DNA from: Rhodospirillaceae bacterium
GTDB lineage: Bacteria; Pseudomonadota; Alphaproteobacteria; Dongiales; Dongiaceae
DNA length: 64,000 nucleotides
NCBI GenBank assembly: GCA_016712715.1
Contig: JADJQM010000002.1
Location: forward strand, 1,178,001-1,242,000
Direction of reading: 5' to 3'
Shown: positions 27,478 to 36,265 of the stretch, piece by piece
Numbering within the stretch: position 1 is the stretch's first letter
How the letters are laid out: each line of letters opens with the position of its first letter
Translations under genes and position numbers: made by a program
Notes under the pieces: generated by a model
Databases searched by the model: none
What the model was told of the DNA's origin: nothing
Seen by the model: the letters and a program-made list of their open reading frames with translations, nothing else

Positions 27478-27961
27478 ACCCACCTCCGGCAACCGCGCGA
27501 CGGTCGAGCGGACATCCGACCGGGATCTCGTCATCACGCGAACCTTCGATGCGCCGGCGCGCCTGGTGTACGAGGCGTGGACCAGGCCGGAACTGTTCAT
27601 ACAGTGGTGGGCGCCGAAATCGGCCGGTGTCCCGTTGTTCTCCTGCGAGATGGATGTGCGCGTGGGTGGCCGTTACCGTGTCGCCTTCGGCCATGATGCC
27701 GCCAGTGCCATGGCCTTCGTCGGCAAGTATCTCGACGTGATCCCGAATGCGCGCCTCGCCTGGACGAATGAGGAAAGTGCTGACGGCGCCGTGACCACGG
27801 TGACCTTCAAGGAAGTTGGCGGCAAGACGCTGCTGACCTTGCACGAGCTTTATCCCTCGAAGGAAGCGCTTGACGAGGCCCTCTCCGGGATGGAGGAGGG
27901 GATGCCGGAGCAGTTCGCGCAACTGGACGAGCTCCTCGCCGCCCACCAGCGCGGGGCGTAG
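27455..27961 (+). CDS. SRPBCC/AHSA1-domain protein
   Basis: 168 aa. AHSA1-type START fold: LVITRTFDAPARLVYEAWTR, FIQWWAPKSAGVP, DVRVGGRYRVAF and GMEEGMPEQFAQLDELL. Ligand unknown. Translationally coupled to the ArsR gene by a 23-nt overlap and followed by a strong bidirectional terminator shared with guaA. Confidence 0.92.
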   Translation: MGAGRDREPTSGNRATVERTSDRDLVITRTFDAPARLVYEAWTRPELFIQWWAPKSAGVPLFSCEMDVRVGGRYRVAFGHDAASAMAFVGKYLDVIPNARLAWTNEESADGAVTTVTFKEVGGKTLLTLHELYPSKEALDEALSGMEEGMPEQFAQLDELLAAHQRGA

Positions 27962-27969
27962 CACAAAAA

Positions 27970-27994
27970 AGCCGGGCGATGAGCCCGGCTTTTT
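27970..27994. terminator. Bidirectional terminator between SRPBCC and guaA
   Basis: AGCCGGGC (27970-27977) pairs with GCCCGGCT (27983-27990). AAAAAA precedes and TTTTT follows, so it can end both converging transcripts. Confidence 0.88.
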
Positions 27995-28000
27995 GATCCC

Positions 28001-29548
28001 TCACTCCCATTCGATCGTTCCGGGCGGCTTCGACGTGTAGTCATAGACCACACGGTTGATGCCCTTCACTTCGTTGACGATGCGCGTCGCCACACGTCCC
28101 AGGAACGCCGGTTCGAACGGGTAGAAATCGGCCGTCATGCCGTCGGTGGACGTCACCGCACGCAGCGCGCAGACGAAATCATAGGTCCGCCCGTCACCCA
28201 TGACACCGACCGTGCGCACGGGGAGGAGGACCGCGAAGGCCTGCCAGATCTTCTCGTAGAGCCCAGCCTTGTCGATTTCCTCGAGATAGATCGTGTCGGC
28301 CTTGCGGAGGATGTCGCATTTCTCCTTCGAGACGGCGCCCGGAATGCGGATGGCAAGGCCGGGGCCGGGGAAGGGATGGCGGCGGATCATCTTCTCCGGC
28401 AGGCCCAACTCGCGGCCGAGCAGCCGCACCTCGTCCTTGAACAATTCGCGCAAGGGCTCGACCAGCTTCATGCGCATGCGTTCCGGCAGGCCGCCGACAT
28501 TGTGATGGCTCTTGATGGTGACCGAGGGGCCGCCGGTGAAGGAGACACTTTCGATGACGTCGGGATAGAGCGTCCCCTGCGCCAGGAAATCGGCGCCGCC
28601 GATTTTCTTCGCTTCCTCCTCGAACACCTCGATGAACAAACGCCCGATGGTCTTGCGCTTGGTCTCGGGGTCCGAGACGCCATCAAGCTGGCCCAGGAAC
28701 ATGTCGGAGGCATCACGGTGGACGAGTGGAATGTTGTAGCTGTCGCGGAAGAGCGCCACCACCTGGTCCGCCTCGCCCGCGCGTAAGAGTCCGTGATCGA
28801 CGAAGATGCAGGTGAGCTGATCGCCGATCGCCTGATGAATGAGCACGGCCGCGACCGCTGAATCGACACCGCCCGAGAGGCCGCAGATTACCTTGCCCTT
28901 GCCGACCTGGGCGCGGATCTTGGCGATCTCCTGGTCGCGGAAGGCCGCCATGGTCCAGTCGCTCTTGCAGCCGCAGATCTTGTGGACGAAGTTGGACAGC
29001 AGCTTCGCCCCATCGGGTGTGTGCGCCACTTCCGGGTGGAACTGCACCGCGTAGCGCTTGTCCTTCACATTGGCGATGGCGGCATAGGGTGCGCCTGATG
29101 ATACCGCGATGACTTCAAAGCCCGGCGGGATGGAGGCGACGCGGTCGCCATGGCTCATCCACACCTGGTAGGAGCCGCCCTTGACCCAGACACCTTCGAA
29201 CAGCGGCACTTCCTTCTGCACCCGCAATTCGGCGCGGCCGAATTCGCGGTGATCCGATCCCTCGACATGCCCGCCCAACTGCGCGCACATCGTCTGCTCG
29301 CCATAGCAGATACCAAGAACCGGCAGCTTCGACTCCCACACATATTCCGGCGCCCGCGGCCCATCATCGGTCGTCACCGAATGCGGCGAGCCGGAGAGGA
29401 TGATGCCCTTGGGATCAAACGCCTTGATGCGGGCTGCATCCGCGCTGAACGGGAAGATCTCGCAATAAACCCCGGCCTCGCGCAGGCGCCGCGCAATCAA
29501 CTGCGTCACTTGCGAGCCGAAATCGAGAATAAGAATGCGGTCGGTCAT
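28001..29548 (-). CDS. guaA: GMP synthase (glutamine-hydrolysing)
   Basis: 515 aa. Converts XMP to GMP with glutamine and ATP in the cytoplasm. The N-terminal class I amidotransferase has the nucleophile in LGICYGEQTMCAQLGG and the His-Glu pair in VQFHPEVAHT. The ATP-pyrophosphatase domain has the PP-loop ICGLSGGVDSAVAAVL. The C-terminal dimerisation domain ends RVVYDYTSKPPGTIEWE, the canonical end. Full length. Confidence 0.97.
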   Translation of the reverse strand: MTDRILILDFGSQVTQLIARRLREAGVYCEIFPFSADAARIKAFDPKGIILSGSPHSVTTDDGPRAPEYVWESKLPVLGICYGEQTMCAQLGGHVEGSDHREFGRAELRVQKEVPLFEGVWVKGGSYQVWMSHGDRVASIPPGFEVIAVSSGAPYAAIANVKDKRYAVQFHPEVAHTPDGAKLLSNFVHKICGCKSDWTMAAFRDQEIAKIRAQVGKGKVICGLSGGVDSAVAAVLIHQAIGDQLTCIFVDHGLLRAGEADQVVALFRDSYNIPLVHRDASDMFLGQLDGVSDPETKRKTIGRLFIEVFEEEAKKIGGADFLAQGTLYPDVIESVSFTGGPSVTIKSHHNVGGLPERMRMKLVEPLRELFKDEVRLLGRELGLPEKMIRRHPFPGPGLAIRIPGAVSKEKCDILRKADTIYLEEIDKAGLYEKIWQAFAVLLPVRTVGVMGDGRTYDFVCALRAVTSTDGMTADFYPFEPAFLGRVATRIVNEVKGINRVVYDYTSKPPGTIEWE

Positions 29549-29587
29549 TCGGTCTCCTTGACTTTAAGTAGCAAGAGCGAGGGTAAC

Positions 29588-29694
29588 CCCCTCACCCCGA
29601 CCCTCTCCCCCTTGCAGGGGCGAGGGAGTGTTCATCAATTCTCCACGCCAACAACTCCCTCGCCCCGCTTGCGGGGAGAGGGCGGGGTGAGGGG
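29588..29694. repeat. GC-rich palindromic intergenic repeat (CCCCTCACCCC family)
   Basis: Outer arms CCCCTCACCCCG (29588-29599) and CGGGGTGAGGGG (29683-29694) are exact reverse complements, with inner hairpins CCCTCTCCCC...GGGG and CCGCTTGCGG. Related elements lie at 37042-37148 and 46058-46197. The 3' end of the GNAT gene reads into it. Confidence 0.85.
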
Positions 29695-30222
29695 TGTTTC
29701 GATCAGTTCCGATAGTGCCGTCAAATCCCGCCAGCCATAGGCGATGTCGGGGATGCCGTCATCGATGCCCTGGGCGATCAGTTCGCCACCGATGCGTTCG
29801 TAGAATTTCCGGTAGGCATTGTCGGCATAGGCCCAGAGCATCAGTGCCTGGCGGCCTTCAGCAGCCCACTCCGCGGCAGCGGCACTGATGAGCGCGCGGC
29901 CCAGACCTTTCCCTTGCGTCTCGGCGCGGCAGTGGAGCGAATAGATCTCGCAATCGAAGCCGCCGAGATTGCCTTCGGTGATCTCGTGATCCTTGACCGG
30001 TCCGCCCAGCACGAAGCCGTCGATGCCGCTGCTGATACTGCCCACCAGAATGAGTTTCTTGGGATCAGCAAGCCAGCCCTGCCACAGCGGCAGGCGGCGT
30101 TCGGGCTGCATGGCGGCCAACTGGTCTGCCGGCATGAAGGCGCCGTAGGCAAGCTCCCAGCCCTTGAGGTGGATCTCGGCGATCTCGGGAAGGTCGGCGG
30201 GCAAAGCGGAGCGAATCTTCAT
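29635..30222 (-). CDS. GNAT family N-acetyltransferase
   Basis: 195 aa. Starts MKIRSALPADLPEIAEIHLK; the acetyl-CoA loop is CRAETQGKGLGRALISAAAA (Q-x-x-G-x-G/A) at about residues 99-118, then LWAYADNAYRKFYERIGGEL. Substrate unknown. The last 20 or so residues (TPLTPPSPRKRGEGVVGVEN) are encoded by an intergenic palindromic repeat, so the native C-terminus has probably been extended. The methyltransferase upstream overlaps it by 4 nt. Confidence 0.9.
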   Translation of the reverse strand: MKIRSALPADLPEIAEIHLKGWELAYGAFMPADQLAAMQPERRLPLWQGWLADPKKLILVGSISSGIDGFVLGGPVKDHEITEGNLGGFDCEIYSLHCRAETQGKGLGRALISAAAAEWAAEGRQALMLWAYADNAYRKFYERIGGELIAQGIDDGIPDIAYGWRDLTALSELIETPLTPPSPRKRGEGVVGVEN

Positions 30223-30992
30223 GAGGGCTTGCGCCCCCAGAGCGCCACCAATCGATGCGGCACCGGCACGAGATCGCCGGGAAACTTCGCTGCCAGCATA
30301 GCCGCCAGTTCAGCGTCGAATTTTTCGACCTCAGCAGCCCCAAGGCTAGCCGCTATTCCAGCCGAGCCGCGAATGCGCCCGCGCCAGGCCTCGGGACTGT
30401 AGGGAATGTCGTAATCGACCGAAGCGGATTCGCGTGCCGTGAAACCGCCGTCGATGAGATCGCGCTGCTGGTCGGCATAGTGTCCTTCCCAGCCGCCGAG
30501 ATGCCAGGCTGGATTATGCCCTTTGATCAGCGCCTCGGTCTCGGCAGCGACATTGTCCGGCAGTGGCAGCCAGACGAGATTGGCAATGAGGAGATGGCCG
30601 CCGGGTTTGAGGAGCCGCATCGCTTCCCTGGCGGCCCTGGGTGCATCGAACCAATGCCAGCAGGTCCCGGCACTCACCAGATCGAAGCTGGCATCGGGCA
30701 ATCCCGTCGCTTCTGCCGGCGCTTCTAGGTAGCGAATCGAAACCCCAGCCGCGGCGTCCTCGGCACTGGCTGCCGCCATCATGCCGGCGGCAAGGTCGAG
30801 CCCGGTGACCGAGCAGCCGCACAAGGCGAAGCCGCGCGCGAGGTGGCCGGTGCCGGTGCCGATATCGAGGATTTGCGCGCCGGGGCGCAACAGGCCGCGT
30901 TCGGCCATCCGCTCAAAGAACCAGTCCGGGAAGCCGGCCCTGTGGCGGGCGTAATCCTGGGCGGTCCTGTTCCAATCGGGGGCCGGTTTCAT
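30219..30992 (-). CDS. Class I SAM-dependent methyltransferase
   Basis: 257 aa. Motif I ILDIGTGTGHLARGFALCGC at about residue 41, acidic motif II GLDLAAGMM, DLVSAGTCWHWFDAPRAARE and LLKPGGHLLIANL. Similar to YcgJ/UbiE-like small-molecule methyltransferases; substrate unknown. Its stop overlaps the GNAT start (ATGA), so the two are co-translated. Divergent from the UbiH-type gene at 31036. Confidence 0.9.
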   Translation of the reverse strand: MKPAPDWNRTAQDYARHRAGFPDWFFERMAERGLLRPGAQILDIGTGTGHLARGFALCGCSVTGLDLAAGMMAAASAEDAAAGVSIRYLEAPAEATGLPDASFDLVSAGTCWHWFDAPRAAREAMRLLKPGGHLLIANLVWLPLPDNVAAETEALIKGHNPAWHLGGWEGHYADQQRDLIDGGFTARESASVDYDIPYSPEAWRGRIRGSAGIAASLGAAEVEKFDAELAAMLAAKFPGDLVPVPHRLVALWGRKPS

Positions 30993-31035
30993 GCGGCCTT
31001 ATAGCCGCTGGACAGCGCGCCCGTAAACCGGGATT

Positions 31036-32378
31036 GTGCGGCCTATGAGCGCTTCATCTTTAACCCAGAATTCTCAATCAGATACCTTGGCACATATGCT
31101 CGAAACCGAGGTGCTGATCGTCGGTGGCGGCATGGTCGGCATGGCCATGGCGGCGGCTTTGGGCGGCGCTGGGGTGCCTACCCTGCTGGTCGAGGCGGAA
31201 AAGCTGCCCGACATGGCCGATCCCATGTTCGATGGCCGTTCCTCGGCCATCGCCTATGGTTCGCAGCAGGTGCTCGCCGGCATCGGCGCCTGGGACTATC
31301 TCGCCCCCTTTGCCGAACCCATCCGCGACATCCGCGTGTCCGACGGCGGCTGGCAGTTCAGGGAAGCAAGCCCCTTCTTCGTCCATTATCATTTCGCCGA
31401 TCTGCAGCCGGATTCCATTCCGGGCGCCGAGGGCACTCAGCCGCCCTTCGGCTGGATCATCGAGAACCGCGCCGTGCGCCAGGTCCTCATCCGCCGCCTC
31501 CAGGAACTGCCCAGTGTCACCCACATTCCGGCCATGACCGTGACCGCGATCGATTTCCAGGGGCAAGCAACCTTGCTACCTTGAGCGACGGGCGGCAGGT
31601 GCAAGCGCGCCTGGTCATCGGCGCCGACGGGCGGCAATCGGCCGTGCGCCGCATGGCCGGCATCGGCGCCCGTGAGCTTGGCTACAAGCACAGCGCCATC
31701 GTCTGCACCGTCACTCATGAACTGCCCCACGACGGGGTAGCCCATGAGCATTTCCTGCCCATCGGTCCCTTCGCCATGCTGCCGATGAAGGATGATGTCG
31801 ACGCGGCCGGCAACATCCGCCACCGCTCCTCGATCGTCTGGACCGAGGATCAGCGCATCATCCCGATGCTGCTCGGTCTCACCGACGCGGATCTCGGCCG
31901 GGAGATCGAGCGGCGCTTCGGCCACACCCTCGGCCGCATTCTGCCCATCGGCCCGCGCTTCAACTATCCGCTCAAGATGGTGCTGGCCGACACCTATATC
32001 AAAGAAGGCCTGGCACTCACCGGCGACGCCGCCCATGGCATGCATCCCATCGCGGGGCAGGGCTTCAACATGGGTGTCCGCGATGTGGCGGCACTTGCTG
32101 AAAAGCTGGTCGATGCGCACAGGCTCGGCCTCGATATCGGCAGCCTGGCCGTGCTCGAAGGCTATGCGCGCTGGCGCCGCTTCGACAATCTGATGATGGT
32201 GCTGGTGACCGACGGCTTGACGCGCCTCTTCTCCAACGACCTGCCGCCGGTGCGGCTGCTGCGCGATATCGGCTTCTTCCTGTTCAACAAGGCCAAGCCG
32301 CTGAAGCGCGTCGCCATGCGCCATGCCATGGGCATCGTCGGCGACCTGCCACGGCTCGTGCGCGGCCAGCGCCTCTGA
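31036..32378 (+). pseudogene. UbiH/Coq6-type FAD-dependent hydroxylase, frameshifted at 31560-31563
   Basis: Ubiquinone-biosynthesis-type flavin monooxygenase. The first frame carries VLIVGGGMVGMAMAAALGGA (FAD GxGxxG) and the RSSAIAYGS motif. It stops at 31582-31584. The second frame, entered at about 31563, continues TLSDGRQVQARLVIGADGRQ and LALTGDAAHGMHPIAGQGFN (the conserved GDAAH FAD/NAD motif) to 32378. One extra G in the GGGG run joins them (about 427-447 aa, normal length). Start is 31036 or, more like the family, ATG 31096 (MLETEVLIVGGG). Sequence error is likely, since this hydroxylase is normally important for respiration. Confidence 0.88.
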
Positions 32379-32389
32379 CCGGAGAAACA

Positions 32390-33049
32390 ATGTTCGCGCC
32401 GTCCCTGGTCATCTTCGATTGCGACGGTGTCCTCATCGACAGCGAGCATCTGGCCAGCATCGCCGAGACGCGCGTGTTCCGCCGCTACGGTCTCGACATG
32501 GCGGATGATTTCATCGTCAATCATTGCGTCGGCTTGAATTGGGCGAGCGGTCTGGCCGTCGTGGAGAAGCACTTCCAATGGACCGCGCCGCCGGAGTTCG
32601 TCGCGATGGCGGAAGAGGAGACGCACCGTGTCTTCGAAACCGAGCTCAAGGCCATCACCGGCATCGCTGAACTCCTCGATTGCCTGCCCATGCCCCGCTG
32701 CGTCGCCTCGTCGAGCGCGCCGGATCGGCTGCGCCGGACTTTGAGCCTCGTGGGACTTCATGATCGCCTGGCGCCGCATATTTTCAGCGCCACGATGGTT
32801 GCGAACGGCAAGCCGGCGCCGGATCTGTTCCTGTATGCCGCGCACGAGATGGGCTACGAACCGGGATCGAGTCTGGTGATCGAGGACAGTGTTGCGGGCG
32901 TTACCGCAGCGAAGGCTGCCGGCATGCAGGTCATCGGTTTCACCGGCGGCAGTCATGCCAAGCCGGATCTTGGGCCAAGGCTCACCGCGCTCGGCGCCGA
33001 CGCCATCGCTGCCGACATGCAAAAAGTCGCAATTATTTTAGGGGTTTAG
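32390..33049 (+). CDS. HAD-superfamily phosphatase (subfamily IA, phosphoglycolate phosphatase/beta-phosphoglucomutase-like)
   Basis: 219 aa. Motif I VIFDCDGVLIDSE with the nucleophilic Asp at residue 10, motif II Ser in CVASSSAPDRL, motif III Lys in NGKPAPDLFLYAA and motif IV VIEDSVAGVTAAKAAGM. The helical cap sits between motifs I and II. Substrate unknown. It starts 11 bp after the UbiH-type gene, so it is probably in the same transcript. Confidence 0.92.
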   Translation: MFAPSLVIFDCDGVLIDSEHLASIAETRVFRRYGLDMADDFIVNHCVGLNWASGLAVVEKHFQWTAPPEFVAMAEEETHRVFETELKAITGIAELLDCLPMPRCVASSSAPDRLRRTLSLVGLHDRLAPHIFSATMVANGKPAPDLFLYAAHEMGYEPGSSLVIEDSVAGVTAAKAAGMQVIGFTGGSHAKPDLGPRLTALGADAIAADMQKVAIILGV

Positions 33050-33175
33050 GGTCTACGAGCCGCGCCTGCCGCCTTGGCAGCGCCGGAGTCGCTCACTTAT
33101 GGTCGCAGGAGCCCGCCCATCGGCGGTGGCCAGATTGCGGACCGCTTGTGGCCGCATCGAAAAGGAGAACCCACA

Positions 33176-33583
33176 ATGGCTCTTCGCGATTCGCTCAATT
33201 CATGGTCGCCCAGGATTCGCAGCGTGCTGCGCATCATGTCCGGCCTGCTTTTCATGGCCCACGGAATCCAGAAACATCTTGGTTTCCCGCCCGCCGACTG
33301 GACACCGGAACCGTTCTCGGCCCCCTGGTTCGCCGGTTGGATCGAACTCATTACCGGCGGCCTGATCGTGCTCGGCCTGTTGACGCGTCCTGCCGCCTTT
33401 CTTGCTTCCGGCGCCATGGCGGCGGCGTATTTTGTCGGCCATGCGTCGCTTGAAGGCAGCGGATTCTTCCCGATCGTGAACCAGGGTGAACTGGCCATCC
33501 TCTATTGCTTCATCTTCTTCTATTTTGTCTTCGCAGGCCCAGGTCCCTGGAGCCTTGACGCGAAGCTCGGCAAGGATCGCTGA
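33176..33583 (+). CDS. DoxX family membrane protein
   Basis: 135 aa from ATG 33176, preceded by AAAGGAG. An upstream in-frame extension to 33074 is not supported. Four hydrophobic segments and the DoxX hallmarks RIMSGLLFMAHGIQKHLGFP, GWIELITGGLIVLGLLTRPA and GELAILYCFIFFYFVFAGPG are present. DoxX proteins are small quinone-linked or redox-related membrane proteins; the specific role is unknown. Followed by a hairpin terminator. Confidence 0.92.
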   Translation: MALRDSLNSWSPRIRSVLRIMSGLLFMAHGIQKHLGFPPADWTPEPFSAPWFAGWIELITGGLIVLGLLTRPAAFLASGAMAAAYFVGHASLEGSGFFPIVNQGELAILYCFIFFYFVFAGPGPWSLDAKLGKDR

Positions 33584-33602
33584 GCGACACAGGCGATTTG
33601 AT

Positions 33603-33627
33603 CCCTCCCCTGACAGGGGAGGGGTTT
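33603..33627. terminator. Terminator between doxX and the convergent NUDIX gene
   Basis: CCCTCCCCT and AGGGGAGGG flank a GAC loop and are followed by GTTT, in the 48-bp gap between converging genes. Confidence 0.75.
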
Positions 33628-33631
33628 CTCT

Positions 33632-34120
33632 TCAAACCATCTGGAACTGGCCCGTCTTGCGGTAGCGCAGATAGGCGGCGATGCTGACCGGCGTCGAGGG
33701 CATGATCTCGCGCGGCAGATCATCCGGCGCGAACCAGCCGAACTCGAAGGATTCCGCCGACGTCACCGGCACAGCGCCCGCTGGCCATTCGGCATAGAAC
33801 ATCAGGGCGAAGAACTGGCACTGGTGTCGGTTGGGAAAGGTGATGCGCTTGGTCGCGGGATCCGAGCCGAAGCCATAGGGAATGACATGCTCGATGGCCA
33901 GGCCGGTCTCTTCCAGCATCTCGCGACGGATCGCCGTGACGATGTCCTCGCCCGGCTCGGGGCTGCCGGCGGGAATGCCCCAGATGCCGAAATCGCTGCG
34001 CCGCTCCAGTAGGACGCGCCCATCCCCCTGCACAAACAGGCATGACGCCCCGGGCAGCAGCAGCAGATCGTTGCCGACCTTCTCGCGCAGCCTGGCGACA
34101 TAGCTGTCGGCGAAGCTCAT
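33632..34120 (-). CDS. NUDIX hydrolase
   Basis: 162 aa from ATG 34120. The NUDIX box reads GSPEPGEDIVTAIRREMLEETGL, i.e. G-x5-E-x7-REUxEE. Positions: PAGSPEPGEDI, then REMLEETGLAIEH, about residues 55-80. It hydrolyses nucleoside-diphosphate-linked substrates; the exact one cannot be deduced. The upstream extension to 34231 overlaps the RegA region and is unlikely. It lies 10 bp downstream of the RegA stop on the same strand. Confidence 0.9.
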   Translation of the reverse strand: MSFADSYVARLREKVGNDLLLLPGASCLFVQGDGRVLLERRSDFGIWGIPAGSPEPGEDIVTAIRREMLEETGLAIEHVIPYGFGSDPATKRITFPNRHQCQFFALMFYAEWPAGAVPVTSAESFEFGWFAPDDLPREIMPSTPVSIAAYLRYRKTGQFQMV

Positions 34121-34130
34121 CGCGGCGCGC

Positions 34131-34688
34131 TCACGCCCTGGGCGCGTATTTGGCGAGGATCCGCTGCAATGTCCGCCGATGCATGCGCAGGCGGCGCGCG
34201 GTTTCCGAGACGTTGCGGTCGCATTGTTCATAGACCCGCTGGATATGTTCCCAGCGCACCCGGTCGGCGGTCATCGGCTGCTCGGGCGGCGGCGGCAGCG
34301 CATCGCGATGCTCAAGGAGCGCTGCTTCCACCTGGTCGGCATCGGCGGGCTTGGGCAGGTAATCGATGGCGCCCGATTTGATGGCGGCGACGGCGGTCGC
34401 GATATTGCCGTAGCCGGTCAGGATGACGACGCGGCAATCCGGGCGGCTCTTCTTGATCTCCGGCACGACGTCGAGGCCACTGCCGTCGGCCAGACGCAGA
34501 TCGACCACGGCATAACGCGGCGGATGTGCCTTGGCACTGGCGATGCCGGCTTCGACGCTTTCGGCCTGGGCCACCTGGAAGCCGCGCTTCTCCAGCGCCA
34601 GCGCCAGGCGCTGGCGATAGGGCGCATCGTCGTCGATGATCAGCAGCGACTTCTCGGCCAGCTGGGCTTTATCCGGCATATCGTTCAT
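34131..34688 (-). other. regA: RegA/ActR-type response regulator module with its own start (alternative separate gene)
   Basis: Read from ATG 34688 (MNDMPDKAQLAEKSLLIIDD) the module is 185 aa, essentially the length of stand-alone RegA/ActR/PrrA. A purine-rich GAGGGTCGAGAG lies just upstream of this ATG and could act as ribosome-binding site. If the frame change at 34729-34732 is corrected, RegB ends 20 bp before it, giving a normal two-gene operon. Confidence 0.65.
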
Positions 34689-36122
34689 TGGCTCTCGACC
34701 CTCATTCCTCATGCCGCGTCGCCGGTGAGGGGCGCTGCGCGGCCAAATGACTTTGACTTCGGCACCGCGGAAATCGTTATTGCTGAACTGGACAATCCCG
34801 CCCGACCGTTCCAGCAGGTTCTGGGCGATGAAAATGCCCAGTCCCATGTGATCCCCTTCGCGCCGCTTGGTGGCCCGGCGCGCATTCTGGCGGCCGCTGG
34901 AGGAAACACCGCCACGACCCACCAGTTTGCCACCATAGCGCCCCAGGGCGGCGGAGATATAGGGGTCCCCCAGCCGATCGAGCAAATCCGGCGGAAAACC
35001 GACCCCGTCATCGGTAATCGTGACGCTGAGCTCCTGCCGGGTCCAGGCGATGGCGACGCGCACCTCTTCCTTGGCGAACTCGATGGCATTTTGCAGCAGA
35101 TTGCCCAATCCATGCATGATTTCAGGGCGCCGGGGCATCACCGGCGGGTCCTGCTCGCCTTCCCCGGGATGGGCCTCGATGCGCAGTGCGACCGATGGGC
35201 GCAGGAAGGGTTCCGCCGCCACCTCGACCAACAGGGGGGCGGGGAGGACATGAAAATGGTCCTTCGATGATTGTTCCGGCCTTGCCGCGATCTCGGCCAG
35301 GATCTGGCGGCAGCGGTCGGCCTGGCTCAGCAGCAGCTCGGCATCCGGCCGGTAGGGTGAATCGGCCGGCAAATCCCGGGTCAGCTCCTTGGCGATGAGC
35401 GAGATGGTGCCCAAGGGCGAGCCCAGCTCATGGGCGGCGGCGGCGGCCAGCGCCCCCACCGAGGAGATGCGCTGTTCGCGATCAAGGGCCGATTGCACCG
35501 CCATCAGCGCATCGGCCACCCGGCGCGATTCCTCGGCCACCTTGAACACGTAGACGGATATGAACACTGCTGCCAGGCCCAGGGCGATGGCGAGGCCGAA
35601 CACGAAGACCGGCGGCAGGTCGAACTGCGCCATCGGCCAGGGCAGCGGCAGATGGAAGAAAGCCAGGATGTTGATGCAGGTGATGGCCAGTGCCGTCAGG
35701 CCCAGCGTGCTGCGATAGCTGAGCGCCGCGGCCGAGACCGTGACCGGCGCCAGCAGCAGCAACGAGAACGGATTGTGGAGCCCGCCGGTCAATCCCAGCA
35801 GCACGGTGAGCTGCACCATGTCGAAGGCGAAATAGAGCGCCGATTCCCGGTCGGTGAGGCGGGCATTCGATTTCTGCCGCAGATGCGGCACCAATGTCGC
35901 CACGGCCAGCGCCGCCACCACCAGGATCGCAGGCCCGAGCGGAATCGGATAGCCCAGCACCAGATCCACGAACAGCAGGGAGGCGGCCTGGCCCACCACC
36001 GCCACCCAGCGGATGGCCAGCAGGGTGCGCAGGCGCACACGACCGCGTTGCGGCCGGCGCCGGTGGTCAAAACGCCCCCCATCCGGGGGGGTGGGCAGCG
36101 ATGGGGCAATAACCTCACTCAT
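34131..36122 (-). CDS. RegB/ActS redox sensor kinase read through into RegA/ActR response regulator in one open frame
   Basis: 663 aa from ATG 36122. The first 460 residues are a complete RegB/PrrB/ActS kinase: about six N-terminal membrane segments, the quinone-site motif GGLHNPF in the third-fourth helix region, H-box AAAAAHELGSPLGTI (phospho-His), a Cys in QADRCRQIL at the place expected for the redox-active Cys, and an ATP domain with DDGVGFPPDL and GLGIFIAQNLLERSGG. After a 20-residue arginine-rich linker, RegA follows: IIDDDAPYR, phospho-acceptor YAVVDLRLADG, ILTGYGNIATAVAAIKSG and Fis-type helix-turn-helix NVSETARRLRMHRRTLQRIL. The two are normally separate genes. One base fewer in the G-run 34729-34732 would end RegB at 34709 (TGDAA-stop). 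Regulates redox-responsive genes for respiration and carbon or nitrogen metabolism. Confidence 0.88.
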   Translation of the reverse strand: MSEVIAPSLPTPPDGGRFDHRRRPQRGRVRLRTLLAIRWVAVVGQAASLLFVDLVLGYPIPLGPAILVVAALAVATLVPHLRQKSNARLTDRESALYFAFDMVQLTVLLGLTGGLHNPFSLLLLAPVTVSAAALSYRSTLGLTALAITCINILAFFHLPLPWPMAQFDLPPVFVFGLAIALGLAAVFISVYVFKVAEESRRVADALMAVQSALDREQRISSVGALAAAAAHELGSPLGTISLIAKELTRDLPADSPYRPDAELLLSQADRCRQILAEIAARPEQSSKDHFHVLPAPLLVEVAAEPFLRPSVALRIEAHPGEGEQDPPVMPRRPEIMHGLGNLLQNAIEFAKEEVRVAIAWTRQELSVTITDDGVGFPPDLLDRLGDPYISAALGRYGGKLVGRGGVSSSGRQNARRATKRREGDHMGLGIFIAQNLLERSGGIVQFSNNDFRGAEVKVIWPRSAPHRRRGMRNEGREPMNDMPDKAQLAEKSLLIIDDDAPYRQRLALALEKRGFQVAQAESVEAGIASAKAHPPRYAVVDLRLADGSGLDVVPEIKKSRPDCRVVILTGYGNIATAVAAIKSGAIDYLPKPADADQVEAALLEHRDALPPPPEQPMTADRVRWEHIQRVYEQCDRNVSETARRLRMHRRTLQRILAKYAPRA

Positions 36123-36265
36123 GGCGGGGCATAAAGGGCATTTCCGGGCCAATTTGCAACCGGTCTATTTTACACAAGGCCGGTGAATCGGCTATCAAGG
36201 GCTGCGCCGCACCCCATCCACCGCCACCAGCCCACCGCCCGCTACCCACCGAGCAAACACCCCGC

